Positions 53,599 through 62,498 of a DNA stretch of 64,000 nucleotides are shown in pieces. The stretch covers positions 1 to 64,000 of the forward strand of contig NZ_SRYM01000019.1 of assembly GCF_004793765.1 (NCBI RefSeq), in the 5' to 3' direction. The stretch comes from Parabacteroides distasonis. GTDB lineage: Bacteria > Bacteroidota > Bacteroidia > Bacteroidales > Tannerellaceae. Position 1 is the stretch's first letter; every line of letters begins with the position of its first letter. The notes under the pieces are model-generated. The model worked only from the letters and a program-made list of their open reading frames with translations. It did not search any database and was not told where the DNA came from. The position numbers and the translations under genes are program-made.

Positions 53599-53982
53599 AT
53601 GACGAATATAAAGGATAAGCCGGGGGGACGTCCGGCAAAGAAACGGATAGAGAAGCAGCAACGGGTTGTCAGTACGAAACTGACCGAGTTGCAGTATTAC
53701 GCCATCAGGAAGCGAGCCGGAGAAGCCGGGTTGCGTGTCAGTGAGTATGTACGGCAGGCAGTTGTTTCGGCAGAGGTCATACCCCGGCTGAACAGGCAGG
53801 ATGCGGACACCATCCGCAAGCTGGCAGGGGAAGCCAACAACATCAATCAGCTGGCGCATAGGGCAAATGCCGGAGGTTTCGCATTGGTGGCGGTGGAACT
53901 GGTGAAGCTCAAAAATAGGATTATTGAAATCATAAATCATTTGTCGGATGATTGGAAAAATAAAAAAGGGAAGCGGTTTTAA
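53599..53982 (+). CDS. mobC: MobC-type relaxosome protein
   Basis: The 127-residue protein has a ribbon-helix-helix start (VVSTKLTELQYYAIRKRAGE, RVSEYVRQAV) and the MobC pattern LAGEANNINQLAHRANAGG. It binds oriT and helps the relaxase nick it. Its 3' end overlaps the relaxase gene by 35 bp, so translation is coupled. Confidence 0.9.
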   Translation: MTNIKDKPGGRPAKKRIEKQQRVVSTKLTELQYYAIRKRAGEAGLRVSEYVRQAVVSAEVIPRLNRQDADTIRKLAGEANNINQLAHRANAGGFALVAVELVKLKNRIIEIINHLSDDWKNKKGKRF

Positions 53983-54865
53983 GGGCTGTGTGAACTATGT
54001 GCTTGGCAAGGAGCAGGCGGTTTTGCTTCATGCGGACGGGGTTCTGACGGAAAGCTGGAGCGATATAATCCGCAGCTTCTGTATGCAGACCGGGATGAAT
54101 CCCGATTTGAAGAAGCCGGTCGGACACATTGCGTTAAGCTATTCGGCAGTGGATGTACCCAAATTGACGGACGAGAAAATGATAGAGCTTGCACAGGAGT
54201 ATATGCGTGAAATGAAAATCACCGATACGCAGTATATCATCGTGCGCCACCAAGACCGGGAGCATCCGCACGTACATATTGTATTCAACCGCATAGACAA
54301 CAACGGCAGGACCATTTCGGACAGGAACGATATGTACCGTAACGAGCAGGTCTGCAAGAAGCTGAAAACCAAACACGGGCTTTATTTTGCTGGTGGAAAA
54401 GAACAGGTAAAGCAGCACCGATTGAAAGAGCCGGACAAGTCGAAATACGAGATTTACACGGCTGTGAAGAATGAAATCGGCAAATCCCGTAACTGGCAGC
54501 AGTTACAGCAGCGGTTAGCGGAAAAGGGTATCACCGTCCAGTTCAAACGAAAGGGACAGACCGATGAGATACAGGGCATATCCTTTTCCAAAGGCGAATA
54601 CACATTCAAGGGTTCGGAGATAGACCGCAGTTTCAGTTTTTCCAAACTGGATAAATGTTTCGGGGATGCAGGAATGAATGTTGCCGGAAGCCAACGGCAA
54701 ACAACCTTCGCACCTGTTCGGGAACAAGTACCTGCACCGGGCAAGGCTGACAGTCCGTTGATAACTGGTTCGCTCGGTCTGTTTTCCGCTTCTTCTCCCC
54801 CAGTGGATGAAGAACCTAATTTTAATTTGAGAAAGAAGAAAAAGAAAAAACGACTTAAACTGTAA
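53948..54865 (+). CDS. mobA: relaxase/mobilization nuclease
   Basis: The 305-residue protein starts MIGKIKKGSGFKGCVNYVLG, standard for Bacteroides relaxases of the MobA/VirD2 (PF03432) family. The metal-binding triad is in HQDREHPHVHIVFNRID near residue 98-114, with a catalytic Tyr likely in CVNYVL or TDTQYIIV. The C-terminus is Lys-rich. It nicks oriT and leads the strand into the recipient. Length is normal for small mobilizable elements. Confidence 0.92.
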   Translation: MIGKIKKGSGFKGCVNYVLGKEQAVLLHADGVLTESWSDIIRSFCMQTGMNPDLKKPVGHIALSYSAVDVPKLTDEKMIELAQEYMREMKITDTQYIIVRHQDREHPHVHIVFNRIDNNGRTISDRNDMYRNEQVCKKLKTKHGLYFAGGKEQVKQHRLKEPDKSKYEIYTAVKNEIGKSRNWQQLQQRLAEKGITVQFKRKGQTDEIQGISFSKGEYTFKGSEIDRSFSFSKLDKCFGDAGMNVAGSQRQTTFAPVREQVPAPGKADSPLITGSLGLFSASSPPVDEEPNFNLRKKKKKKRLKL

Positions 54866-54869
54866 AGAC

Positions 54870-55589
54870 ATGGAGGATAATTTGATTTTAGAGGGGCTTC
54901 TCTCTATGGTTACGGAACTGAAAGAGAAGCAGGAAGCACAGGTAACGCCAGCCAGTCGGGAGGAAACTCTCGAACGGCTGGGAGTAATAGAACAAGCGTT
55001 GTCGGAACTGCACAGTAATTCGGCTGTTCCCGAAGAAAAGTTGCAGGTTATTCAAAGCCAACTTGACGACATAAGGAGCAGGATGCGAGGTCAGCAGAAG
55101 AACATAGAGGACACCAAGAAAATAACATTGGAAACCTACCGTTGTTTCAAGGTAATGATTGATACTTTGGGCTCTTGCAAGATGGATAAAGAGGAAGCTA
55201 TGCCCTTACCGTTCTATCAACGGATTTACAACAAGGTCGCTTCTTGGATTAGTCCGGGATTGTTTGTTTTTTCGGCAGTGCTGGTTGTCTGTTCCGTTTC
55301 CATATTTTTGAATGTCCGTTTGGCTGAACGTATGCAGCAGTTGCAGGACAACGATATGAAATATCGCTATTTGCTGATGCAAGGACAGGCAGACGGGGAA
55401 ACTCTTGATATGCTGGAAAACAAGTTCAAGTGGCAACGGGATAACGGTTTTATCCGAAGTCTGACCGATTCAGTGATGGATTTTGAATACCGCATCCAAA
55501 AGCAGGCGGAAGCGTTGGAACGTGCAAGGCTGTTGAACGAGCAAGCCGAACAGCTAAAGAAAGAAGCCGATAAGTTGGGCAAGCCATAA
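54870..55589 (+). CDS. coiled-coil membrane protein of the element
   Basis: The 239-residue protein has a helical N-terminal half (LQVIQSQLDDIRSRMRGQQK), one membrane segment (SPGLFVFSAVLVVCSVSIFL, about residues 128-148) and a C-terminal coiled coil (ALERARLLNEQAEQLKKEAD). It follows the relaxase by 4 bp, a common place for a mobilization accessory protein. No enzyme motif is seen; the role is inferred from context. Confidence 0.75.
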   Translation: MEDNLILEGLLSMVTELKEKQEAQVTPASREETLERLGVIEQALSELHSNSAVPEEKLQVIQSQLDDIRSRMRGQQKNIEDTKKITLETYRCFKVMIDTLGSCKMDKEEAMPLPFYQRIYNKVASWISPGLFVFSAVLVVCSVSIFLNVRLAERMQQLQDNDMKYRYLLMQGQADGETLDMLENKFKWQRDNGFIRSLTDSVMDFEYRIQKQAEALERARLLNEQAEQLKKEADKLGKP

Positions 55590-55666
55590 GCAGGGAAAGC
55601 CGGAACAAATGATGAAGTACAAGTTAAGATACTTGGATACTTATGGCTACCGTAGGGTCGACGGCC

Positions 55667-57850
55667 TTATTCCGCTAATTGGAAATCAAGTTGCTTACGT
55701 TCCAGATTCGCTTGCGCTACTTTGATCGTGATCGGGTCTCCCAAACGATATTGACGTTTCTTGCGACGGCCCAATAAACAATAATTCTTCTCATCAAACT
55801 CGTAGTAATCGTCATCCAGATCACGGATAGGTACGAGTCCCTCGCATTTATTCTCGTTCAGTTCTACGTAAAGTCCCCATTCGGTGACACCGGAGATAAC
55901 GCCGTCGAATACCATGCCGAGCTTATCCTGCATGAATTCCACTTGCTTATATTTGATGGATGCACGCTCTGCGTTGGCGGCGACTTGCTCCATGCTGGAA
56001 CAATGATCGCATAAATCCTCATACTTCTTTTGTATAACGCTACGGCCACCGGCTAGATAACGTTCCAGCAATCGGTGTACCATCATATCCGGATAACGGC
56101 GGATAGGAGAGGTGAAATGTGTATAGTATTCGAAAGCCAAGCCATAGTGGCCGATATTCTCCGTGGAGTAACGGGCCTTTTGCATGGCACGGATCGCCAC
56201 TGTCTCGATCAAGTTCTCTTCCGGCTTCCCTTGTACATTGTCTAATAAGGAGTTGATACCTTTGGAGACATCCGTCTTCGTGCCGTCTGTTTTCAACTTA
56301 TAGCCGAAGCGACGGATAAAAGAGGCGAAATTCTCCATTTTATCCGGGTCCGGAAGCTCATGGATACGATAAACAAATGTCTTCTTAGTCTTTCCTTTAG
56401 GAGGACGGCCCACGAACTCGGCTACGGTACGGTTTGCCAATAGCATGAACTCCTCGATTAACTTGTTAGCGTCTTTTGAGACCTTGAAATAAACACGGAC
56501 CGGTTTCCCTTGTTCGTCGATCTCGAATTTAACCTCATAGCGGTCGAAATTGATAGCGCCACTCTTGAAGCGGCGTTCCCGCAATTTCTTGGCAAGGTCG
56601 TTCAAGGCTAGAATCTCCTCTTTATAATCTCCCTCGCCGGTTTCGATCACTTCTTGTGCCTCCTCATAGGTAAAGCGGCGGTCGCTCTTGATGATCGTGC
56701 GGCAGATCCGGGAGTTTTGCATTACGGCGTCGCTATTTAGTTCGAAGACAGCGGAGAAGCATAATTTTTCCTCGTCGGGACGTAAAGAGCATATTTGGTT
56801 ACAAAGTCGCTCAGGAAGCATCGGTATCGTACGGTCTACCAGATAAACGGAAGTCGCACGGCTTTGTGCCTCTTTATCGATGACACCGTCCGTTTTCACA
56901 TAATGTGTTACGTCGGCGATATGTACGCCCACCTCCCAGTTCCCGTTATCCAAACGGCGTGCGGAAAGAGCATCGTCGAAGTCTTTCGCATCCTTCGGGT
57001 CGATCGTGAAGGTTGTTATCCCCCGGAAATCCTCCCGGTTCTCAATTTCCTCCGGAGAGATCGCTTCCGGGATCTTATCCGCCGCTTTCTCTACCGAGGA
57101 AGGATATTTGTAGGGCAATCCGAATTCGGCAAGGATCGCATGCATCTCGGCGGTATTCTGTCCGGCGGTACCTAAGATATCGACGACCTCACCCAGCGGG
57201 TTCTTGGCTTCATCCGGCCATTCCACGATACGTACGATCGCCTTGTCACCGTTCTTACCCCCTTTCAGTTTATCTTTAGGGATGAAAATATCGTTAGACA
57301 ACGTCTTGTTTTCCGTAATCAAGAAGGCGAATCCCTTAGCTACTTGAAGTTTGCCTACGAAAGTACGTTCCTTGCTCTCAAGGATTTCCACGACCTCACC
57401 TTCCGGCTCGGCACCTTTACGCTTAGCGAAAAGCTGTATTTTCACCTTGTCACCATCCATGGCATGTCCGGAATTACGTTCGGCGATAAATACCGGTGTA
57501 CCTCCGTCTTCGGGGATGAAAGAATTCTTTCCGTTACTGCGGCGTGCGAAAGTTCCTACGGCTAGGGTTCCCAATCCGTTGAGACGATAGCGGCCACGGT
57601 CGATCTCGGTGATGATATCCTCGGCGGACAAGTCATACAGGATGTCTACCACCTGCAATTTCTGCACTTGGTTCTCGAGCCCGATAATCTTGCTGATTTG
57701 TTTATAGTTGAAAGGTTCCTTGGGAGAGGACTGGAAAACGGAAATGATGGCTTGGATCATCGCTCCTTTTTTCATACGTTTACCAGATCCTTTGTCCTTT
57801 TTGCCTTTTTTCTCTTTGTTATCTTTTTTTGCAGGTTTATTCTTTGCCAT
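55667..57850 (-). CDS. rnr: ribonuclease R
   Basis: The 727-residue exonuclease degrades structured RNA 3' to 5'. A Lys-rich start is followed by an HTH-like part, cold-shock domains (about 90-250), and the RNB domain with IDPKDAKDFDDALS near residue 290, whose aspartates bind magnesium. HFTSPIRRYPDMMVHR near residue 580 is conserved, and the S1 domain is at about 640-727 (DGVISGVTEWGLYVEL). The length is close to the usual 720-810. The mobilizable element ends just behind its stop. Confidence 0.95.
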   Translation of the reverse strand: MAKNKPAKKDNKEKKGKKDKGSGKRMKKGAMIQAIISVFQSSPKEPFNYKQISKIIGLENQVQKLQVVDILYDLSAEDIITEIDRGRYRLNGLGTLAVGTFARRSNGKNSFIPEDGGTPVFIAERNSGHAMDGDKVKIQLFAKRKGAEPEGEVVEILESKERTFVGKLQVAKGFAFLITENKTLSNDIFIPKDKLKGGKNGDKAIVRIVEWPDEAKNPLGEVVDILGTAGQNTAEMHAILAEFGLPYKYPSSVEKAADKIPEAISPEEIENREDFRGITTFTIDPKDAKDFDDALSARRLDNGNWEVGVHIADVTHYVKTDGVIDKEAQSRATSVYLVDRTIPMLPERLCNQICSLRPDEEKLCFSAVFELNSDAVMQNSRICRTIIKSDRRFTYEEAQEVIETGEGDYKEEILALNDLAKKLRERRFKSGAINFDRYEVKFEIDEQGKPVRVYFKVSKDANKLIEEFMLLANRTVAEFVGRPPKGKTKKTFVYRIHELPDPDKMENFASFIRRFGYKLKTDGTKTDVSKGINSLLDNVQGKPEENLIETVAIRAMQKARYSTENIGHYGLAFEYYTHFTSPIRRYPDMMVHRLLERYLAGGRSVIQKKYEDLCDHCSSMEQVAANAERASIKYKQVEFMQDKLGMVFDGVISGVTEWGLYVELNENKCEGLVPIRDLDDDYYEFDEKNYCLLGRRKKRQYRLGDPITIKVAQANLERKQLDFQLAE

Positions 57851-57987
57851 TCTGTATAATTATTAGCATTTGTTATGCGTGGAGACAGGAGTATGCCTCT
57901 ATTTTGCATGCTATGTCTACAAAGTAAACAATTTAAATTGATATTTGGTTTACGATCTTGTTAGTTTGTAACCAAAAATACGGATTA

Positions 57988-58935
57988 TTAATGAAAGCAA
58001 TTCGCCGGTATCCCCTTTACTCCGGGCTTGCAACAGAATACGCTACCGCTTAATGGATATTCCTCAAGCTGTTCCTCGCTCAATCCGGCACGGGCGGTCG
58101 TTATATAAAGCGTGTCGAGCTTATTCCCTCCAAAAGCGCATGACGCTACGTGGGGAGCCGGCACGACAATTTTTGTCAACAGGTCGCCAGTATAGGGATT
58201 ATAACAATAAACAGCACCGCCTCCCCATTGAGCCACCCAAAGATTGTCATTGCAATCGATCGTCATTCCATCCGGGGAGCCGGTGCCCTCGGGTATATTT
58301 ACGGCTACACCATCGTACAATATATCCCCGGAGCTATCGTCATACCGGAAACGTATGATCTTATGGGTAGGTGTGTCGTTGTAATACATGTATTTCTTGT
58401 TGGCGGACCATACGATTCCATTGGAGATCGTGACTTTTGTCAACTTTGTTTCGACGGTTCCGTCTGCCCATACGCAATAAAGGCTGGCAGCCCCTTTAGG
58501 TGCGCCAAATCCCATGGTCCCGATCCATAAGCGTCCGGACGGGTCGCATTTTCCATCGTTGCAACGAATCTTCCCGTTATTGTCCGGGATTGGGGCGATA
58601 GATGTCATATTACCATCCGTTAGGTTTACACGTATGATCTCATTTTGTAAAGCTACGACTACCGTACTGTCCGTCTCTGGCACAACGGTAGAGACCATAC
58701 GGTCGAATTGCCATGAACGACAATTCTGTAAGTCCGGTATATACTCGTATAACGTCTTGCCTTCTATATCTACCCAAAAAAGAGTATTGCGATCGGGATG
58801 CCAAATCGATCCTTCCCCTGTAGTAGCTTCCGAGCGGAACACAAGGTTGGGGCGGATGATAACAGGATCATTTATGCAAGAGGTTCCTTCAAACATGATA
58901 AATGCCAATATGAATTTAATAACTATTTTTTTCAT
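57988..58935 (-). CDS. SMP-30/gluconolactonase-like lipoprotein
   Basis: The 315-residue protein has a lipoprotein signal (FEGTSC, residues 15-20). The propeller has the SMP-30/regucalcin motifs: TGEGSIWHPDRNTLFWVDIE, the metal residues in RCNDGKCDPSGRLWIGTM near residue 128, SNGIVWSANKKYMYYND near residue 170, and SPDGMTIDCNDNLWVAQWGGG near residue 217. Relatives open sugar lactones with a divalent metal. Here it is exported, and the substrate is unknown. It is divergent from the GNAT gene. Confidence 0.87.
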   Translation of the reverse strand: MKKIVIKFILAFIMFEGTSCINDPVIIRPNLVFRSEATTGEGSIWHPDRNTLFWVDIEGKTLYEYIPDLQNCRSWQFDRMVSTVVPETDSTVVVALQNEIIRVNLTDGNMTSIAPIPDNNGKIRCNDGKCDPSGRLWIGTMGFGAPKGAASLYCVWADGTVETKLTKVTISNGIVWSANKKYMYYNDTPTHKIIRFRYDDSSGDILYDGVAVNIPEGTGSPDGMTIDCNDNLWVAQWGGGAVYCYNPYTGDLLTKIVVPAPHVASCAFGGNKLDTLYITTARAGLSEEQLEEYPLSGSVFCCKPGVKGIPANCFH

Positions 58936-59034
58936 GGTATGCTATGAATCTGAGTTTACAAAGGTATAAATTTGTTTTATAATGCCATGGTAAAAGATTA
59001 TTTATGTAACTTTGTCGCTTAAATAAAATTACCG

Positions 59035-60162
59035 ATGAGCGTAGAGATAAGAGAAGTTACCAGCAAGAAGGAGCTTAAGAAGTTTGTCAAGTTCAATATC
59101 GAATTATATAAGGGTAATCCCTACCACGTACCGGGTTTAATAGAGGAAGAGATGATGACGCTGGATAAGAAGAAAAATCCGGCGTTTGAGGTGTGCGACG
59201 CTATTTACTTCCTTGCCTATAAGGACGGAAAGGTGGTAGGCCGTATCGCCGGTATGGTGAATCGTCCGAGTAACGATGCTTGGGGGCAGAAACGTGCCCG
59301 CTTTGGTTTCGTTGATTTTATTGATGATGATGAGGTAGTCGATGCCCTTTTCGGCGCTGTTGAAAAATGGGCCCGTGAACAAGGCATGGGGGAGATCCAC
59401 GGGCCGATGGGCTTTACCGATATGGATCACGAAGGTATGTTGATCGAGGGTTTCGATCAGATCGGTACGATGGCTACGATTTATAATTATCCCTATTACC
59501 CCAAGCAAGTGGAGCGTATCGGATACGGAAAGGATCAAGATTGGCATGAATTTAAGATCTATATACCGGATGGTGTTCCCGAGAAGCATTTGCGTATCGG
59601 CGAGATCGTGAAGAAGAAATATGGATTGAAGGTGCTGAAGTTCAAGAACGCTAAGGAGATTATGCCTTACGCCCGTCCGGTATTCCATACATTGAACGCT
59701 GCTTTCGCTCCCTTGTATGGTTTTGCGCAATTGACCGAGAAGCAGATCGATTATTATATCAATATGTATATCCCTATGCTGCGTTATGATTTGGTAACAC
59801 TGATCGTAAGGGAAGAGGATAATGCGGTGGTTGGCTTTGGTATCTCCCTGCCCAACCTATCGCGAGCCTTGCAAAAGGCTCGCGGGCATATGTTACCCTT
59901 CGGGTGGATTCATTTGCTGAAAGCGTTGAAGAGTAAGCCGAAAGTAATCGACCTGTATTTGACAGGGGTCTTGCCGGAATATCAAAGTAAAGGCGTGAAC
60001 GCTTTATTATTTAATGACTTGATTCCGGTCTATAAGCGTATCGGTGCCGTTTACGCCGAGAGTAACCCGGAGCTGGAGACGAATAGCGCCGTACAAGCGC
60101 AATGGGATTATTTCAAGCGAGAGCATCATAAATCAAGAAGAGCGTATATTAAAAAGTTATAA
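59035..60162 (+). CDS. GNAT-superfamily acetyltransferase-like protein
   Basis: The 375-residue protein is a two-part GNAT-like protein: residues 1-170 ([32 protein letters not shown]) and 200-375 with [19 protein letters not shown] near residue 305, which resembles the acetyl-CoA site. Homologues are common in Bacteroidales, and their substrate is not known. It precedes parE by 5 bp, and cotranscription is likely. Confidence 0.75.
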   Translation: MSVEIREVTSKKELKKFVKFNIELYKGNPYHVPGLIEEEMMTLDKKKNPAFEVCDAIYFLAYKDGKVVGRIAGMVNRPSNDAWGQKRARFGFVDFIDDDEVVDALFGAVEKWAREQGMGEIHGPMGFTDMDHEGMLIEGFDQIGTMATIYNYPYYPKQVERIGYGKDQDWHEFKIYIPDGVPEKHLRIGEIVKKKYGLKVLKFKNAKEIMPYARPVFHTLNAAFAPLYGFAQLTEKQIDYYINMYIPMLRYDLVTLIVREEDNAVVGFGISLPNLSRALQKARGHMLPFGWIHLLKALKSKPKVIDLYLTGVLPEYQSKGVNALLFNDLIPVYKRIGAVYAESNPELETNSAVQAQWDYFKREHHKSRRAYIKKL

Positions 60163-60167
60163 GAGAT

Positions 60168-62033
60168 ATGGATGAGCTGAATTCAACGATACAACAACCT
60201 ACGGAATATAACGATGATGACATCAAGACACTGGACTGGATGGAGCATATCCGTCGGCGTCCCGGTATGTATATCGGAAAACTGGGGGACGGTAGCTATG
60301 CCGATGACGGTATCTATGTATTGTTGAAGGAGGTGCTGGATAACTCTATCGACGAGTACATGATGGGGTACGGCAAAAGTATCGAGGTGACTATCGAGGA
60401 AGGTACGGTAGCCGTACGGGATTATGGCCGTGGTGTCCCTCTGGGTAAAGTCGTGGATGTGTCTAGCAAGATGAATACCGGCGCTAAATACGATAGCAAG
60501 GCGTTTAAGAAATCCGTGGGTTTGAATGGTGTGGGTATCAAGGCGGTGAATGCCTTGAGTAGTTATTTTTTGATAACCAGCTACCGTGACGGGGAGTGTA
60601 AGCGGGTGGAATATAGTAAGGCGATCGTCACCGAGGAATCGGATATCCAACCGACCGGGGAGGCGAACGGTACGCAGGTGTTTTTTGTCCCGGATCGGGA
60701 GATCTTTAAGGATTATCATTATAAGGACGAGTTTATCGAGGGGCTATTAAAGAACTATGTATTCTTGAACTCGGGACTTTCCATTATTTACAACGGCAAG
60801 CGTTTCTATTCCCGCAACGGTCTGGTGGATTTGTTGAACGAGAATATGACCACCGAGCCTCTTTACCCGATCATCCACCTGAAAGGGGAGGATATAGAGG
60901 TGGTTGTCACGCATAGCAATCAATATGGAGAGGAATACTATTCGTTCGTAAATGGCCAGCATACCACCCAAGGCGGTACGCACCTTTCCGCTTTCAAGGA
61001 GTCTGTAGGCCGTGTCATCAAGGAATATTACAATAAGAATTTCGAATATTCGGATATTCGTGCGGGTATCGTGGCCGCTATCAGTATAAAAGTGGAGGAA
61101 CCTGTATTTGAGAGCCAGACAAAGACCAAGCTCGGCTCGAAAGATATAGGACCGGACGGCCCTACGGTAGCGAAGTTTATCGGTGATTTCATCAAGAATG
61201 ACCTGGATAACTATTTGCATAAGAATATGGAGACTTCGGAGCTTTTGCTGAAGAAGATCTTGGAGTCCGAGAAAGAGCGCAAGGCGATCGCCGGTGTTAC
61301 GAAGCTGGCCCGCGAGCGTGCGAAGAAAGCGAATTTGCATAATAAGAAATTGAGGGATTGCCGGATTCACCTGACCGATTCGAAAGGGGATCTGCTAGAG
61401 GAAAGTAGTATCTTTATCACGGAGGGTGACTCGGCTAGCGGTTCTATTACGAAGAGCCGTAACCCGAATTATCAAGCTGTATTTAGTTTAAGGGGTAAGC
61501 CCTTGAATAGTTATGGCTTGACAAAGAAGATCGTTTACGAGAACGAGGAGTTTAACTTACTTCAGGCGGCCTTAAATATCGAGGATGGCTTGGAGGGCTT
61601 GCGGTATAATAAGGTGATTATCGCGACTGATGCCGACGTGGACGGGATGCATATCCGTTTGTTGTTGATTACCTTCTTCTTGCAATTCTTCCCCGACTTG
61701 ATTAAGCGTAATCATGTTTATATCTTGCAAACCCCGTTGTTTCGGGTACGTAACCGGCAGAAGACGTGGTATTGTTATTCGGAGGAGGAACGCTTGGCTG
61801 CCATAGCCGCCGCCGGAAAGAATCCGGAGATCACCCGATTCAAAGGTCTGGGAGAGATCTCACCCGATGAGTTCAAGCATTTTATCGGCAAGGATATACG
61901 CCTTGATCCGGTGACAATGAAGAAAGAGGACCTCGTGAAAGATATGCTCGAGTTCTATATGGGGAAGAATACCATGGAGCGACAGAACTTTATTATCGAT
62001 AACTTAGTGGTTGAAGAAGATGTCATCAATTGA
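60168..62033 (+). CDS. parE: DNA topoisomerase IV subunit B
   Basis: The 621-residue ATPase subunit decatenates chromosomes with Par[10 protein letters not shown] near residue 59 holds the ATP-site Asn, DYGRGVPLG near residue 85, and [15 protein letters not shown] near residue 118 belong to the GHKL fold. The Toprim part has [15 protein letters not shown] near residue 419 and [10 protein letters not shown] near residue 487. The size, near 620, favours ParE over the larger GyrB of the phylum. It overlaps coaD by 14 bp. Confidence 0.92.
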   Translation: MDELNSTIQQPTEYNDDDIKTLDWMEHIRRRPGMYIGKLGDGSYADDGIYVLLKEVLDNSIDEYMMGYGKSIEVTIEEGTVAVRDYGRGVPLGKVVDVSSKMNTGAKYDSKAFKKSVGLNGVGIKAVNALSSYFLITSYRDGECKRVEYSKAIVTEESDIQPTGEANGTQVFFVPDREIFKDYHYKDEFIEGLLKNYVFLNSGLSIIYNGKRFYSRNGLVDLLNENMTTEPLYPIIHLKGEDIEVVVTHSNQYGEEYYSFVNGQHTTQGGTHLSAFKESVGRVIKEYYNKNFEYSDIRAGIVAAISIKVEEPVFESQTKTKLGSKDIGPDGPTVAKFIGDFIKNDLDNYLHKNMETSELLLKKILESEKERKAIAGVTKLARERAKKANLHNKKLRDCRIHLTDSKGDLLEESSIFITEGDSASGSITKSRNPNYQAVFSLRGKPLNSYGLTKKIVYENEEFNLLQAALNIEDGLEGLRYNKVIIATDADVDGMHIRLLLITFFLQFFPDLIKRNHVYILQTPLFRVRNRQKTWYCYSEEERLAAIAAAGKNPEITRFKGLGEISPDEFKHFIGKDIRLDPVTMKKEDLVKDMLEFYMGKNTMERQNFIIDNLVVEEDVIN

Positions 62034-62493
62034 AAATAAACGTATCGCGCTTTTTCCCGGTACCTTCGATCCTTTTACGATCGGGCATCAATCCTTGGTA
62101 AGGCGTGGGTTGGAACTGGTGGACGAGATCGTGATCTCGATCGGTATCAACGATAAGAAGCTTACCTATTTTTCCTTGGAGAAACGAATGGCGGCGATCC
62201 GGAATCTATACAAGGATAATCCAAGGGTGAAAGTCATGTCATATAATCAATTGACTGTGGATTTCGCTAAAGAGGTCGGAGCCGGCTTTATTTTAAGAGG
62301 AATCCGTACGGTCAATGATTTCGAATACGAGAAGACGATTGCGGACGTGAATCGTAAGTTGACGGGTATCGAGACTTTTATCTTGTTTACGGAACCGGAG
62401 CATACGCATATTAGCTCAAGCATTGTCCGTGAGTTGTTACGCTACGGCAAAGACATTTCCCAATTCGTCCCTAAAGAGACGAGATTGTATTGA
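62020..62493 (+). CDS. coaD: pantetheine-phosphate adenylyltransferase
   Basis: From the ATG at 62020 the protein has 157 residues. It makes dephospho-CoA from 4'-phosphopantetheine and [17 protein letters not shown] near residue 12 is the nucleotidyltransferase T/HxGH motif, and [13 protein letters not shown] near residue 130 is the ISSTxVR-like motif. It overlaps the parE stop, so translation is coupled. A start three codons upstream is possible. Confidence 0.94.
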   Translation: MSSIENKRIALFPGTFDPFTIGHQSLVRRGLELVDEIVISIGINDKKLTYFSLEKRMAAIRNLYKDNPRVKVMSYNQLTVDFAKEVGAGFILRGIRTVNDFEYEKTIADVNRKLTGIETFILFTEPEHTHISSSIVRELLRYGKDISQFVPKETRLY

Positions 62494-62498
62494 AAATT

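Larger units (their letters stand above)
49738..55660 (+). mobile_element. mobilizable element without an integrase
   Basis: Between tRNA-Leu(CAA) and rnr lie seven plus-strand genes of typical Bacteroidales mobilizable elements: an unknown protein, an excisionase-like HTH, a RepA-like ATPase, a primase, MobC, a relaxase and a coiled-coil membrane protein. The intergenic spaces hold candidate oriV and oriT sites. No integrase or transposase is found on either strand, and no second copy of the tRNA 3' end is visible at the right side. The ends are approximate: left by the GTGTACT repeats, right by rnr. It would need conjugation functions from another element. Confidence 0.75.
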
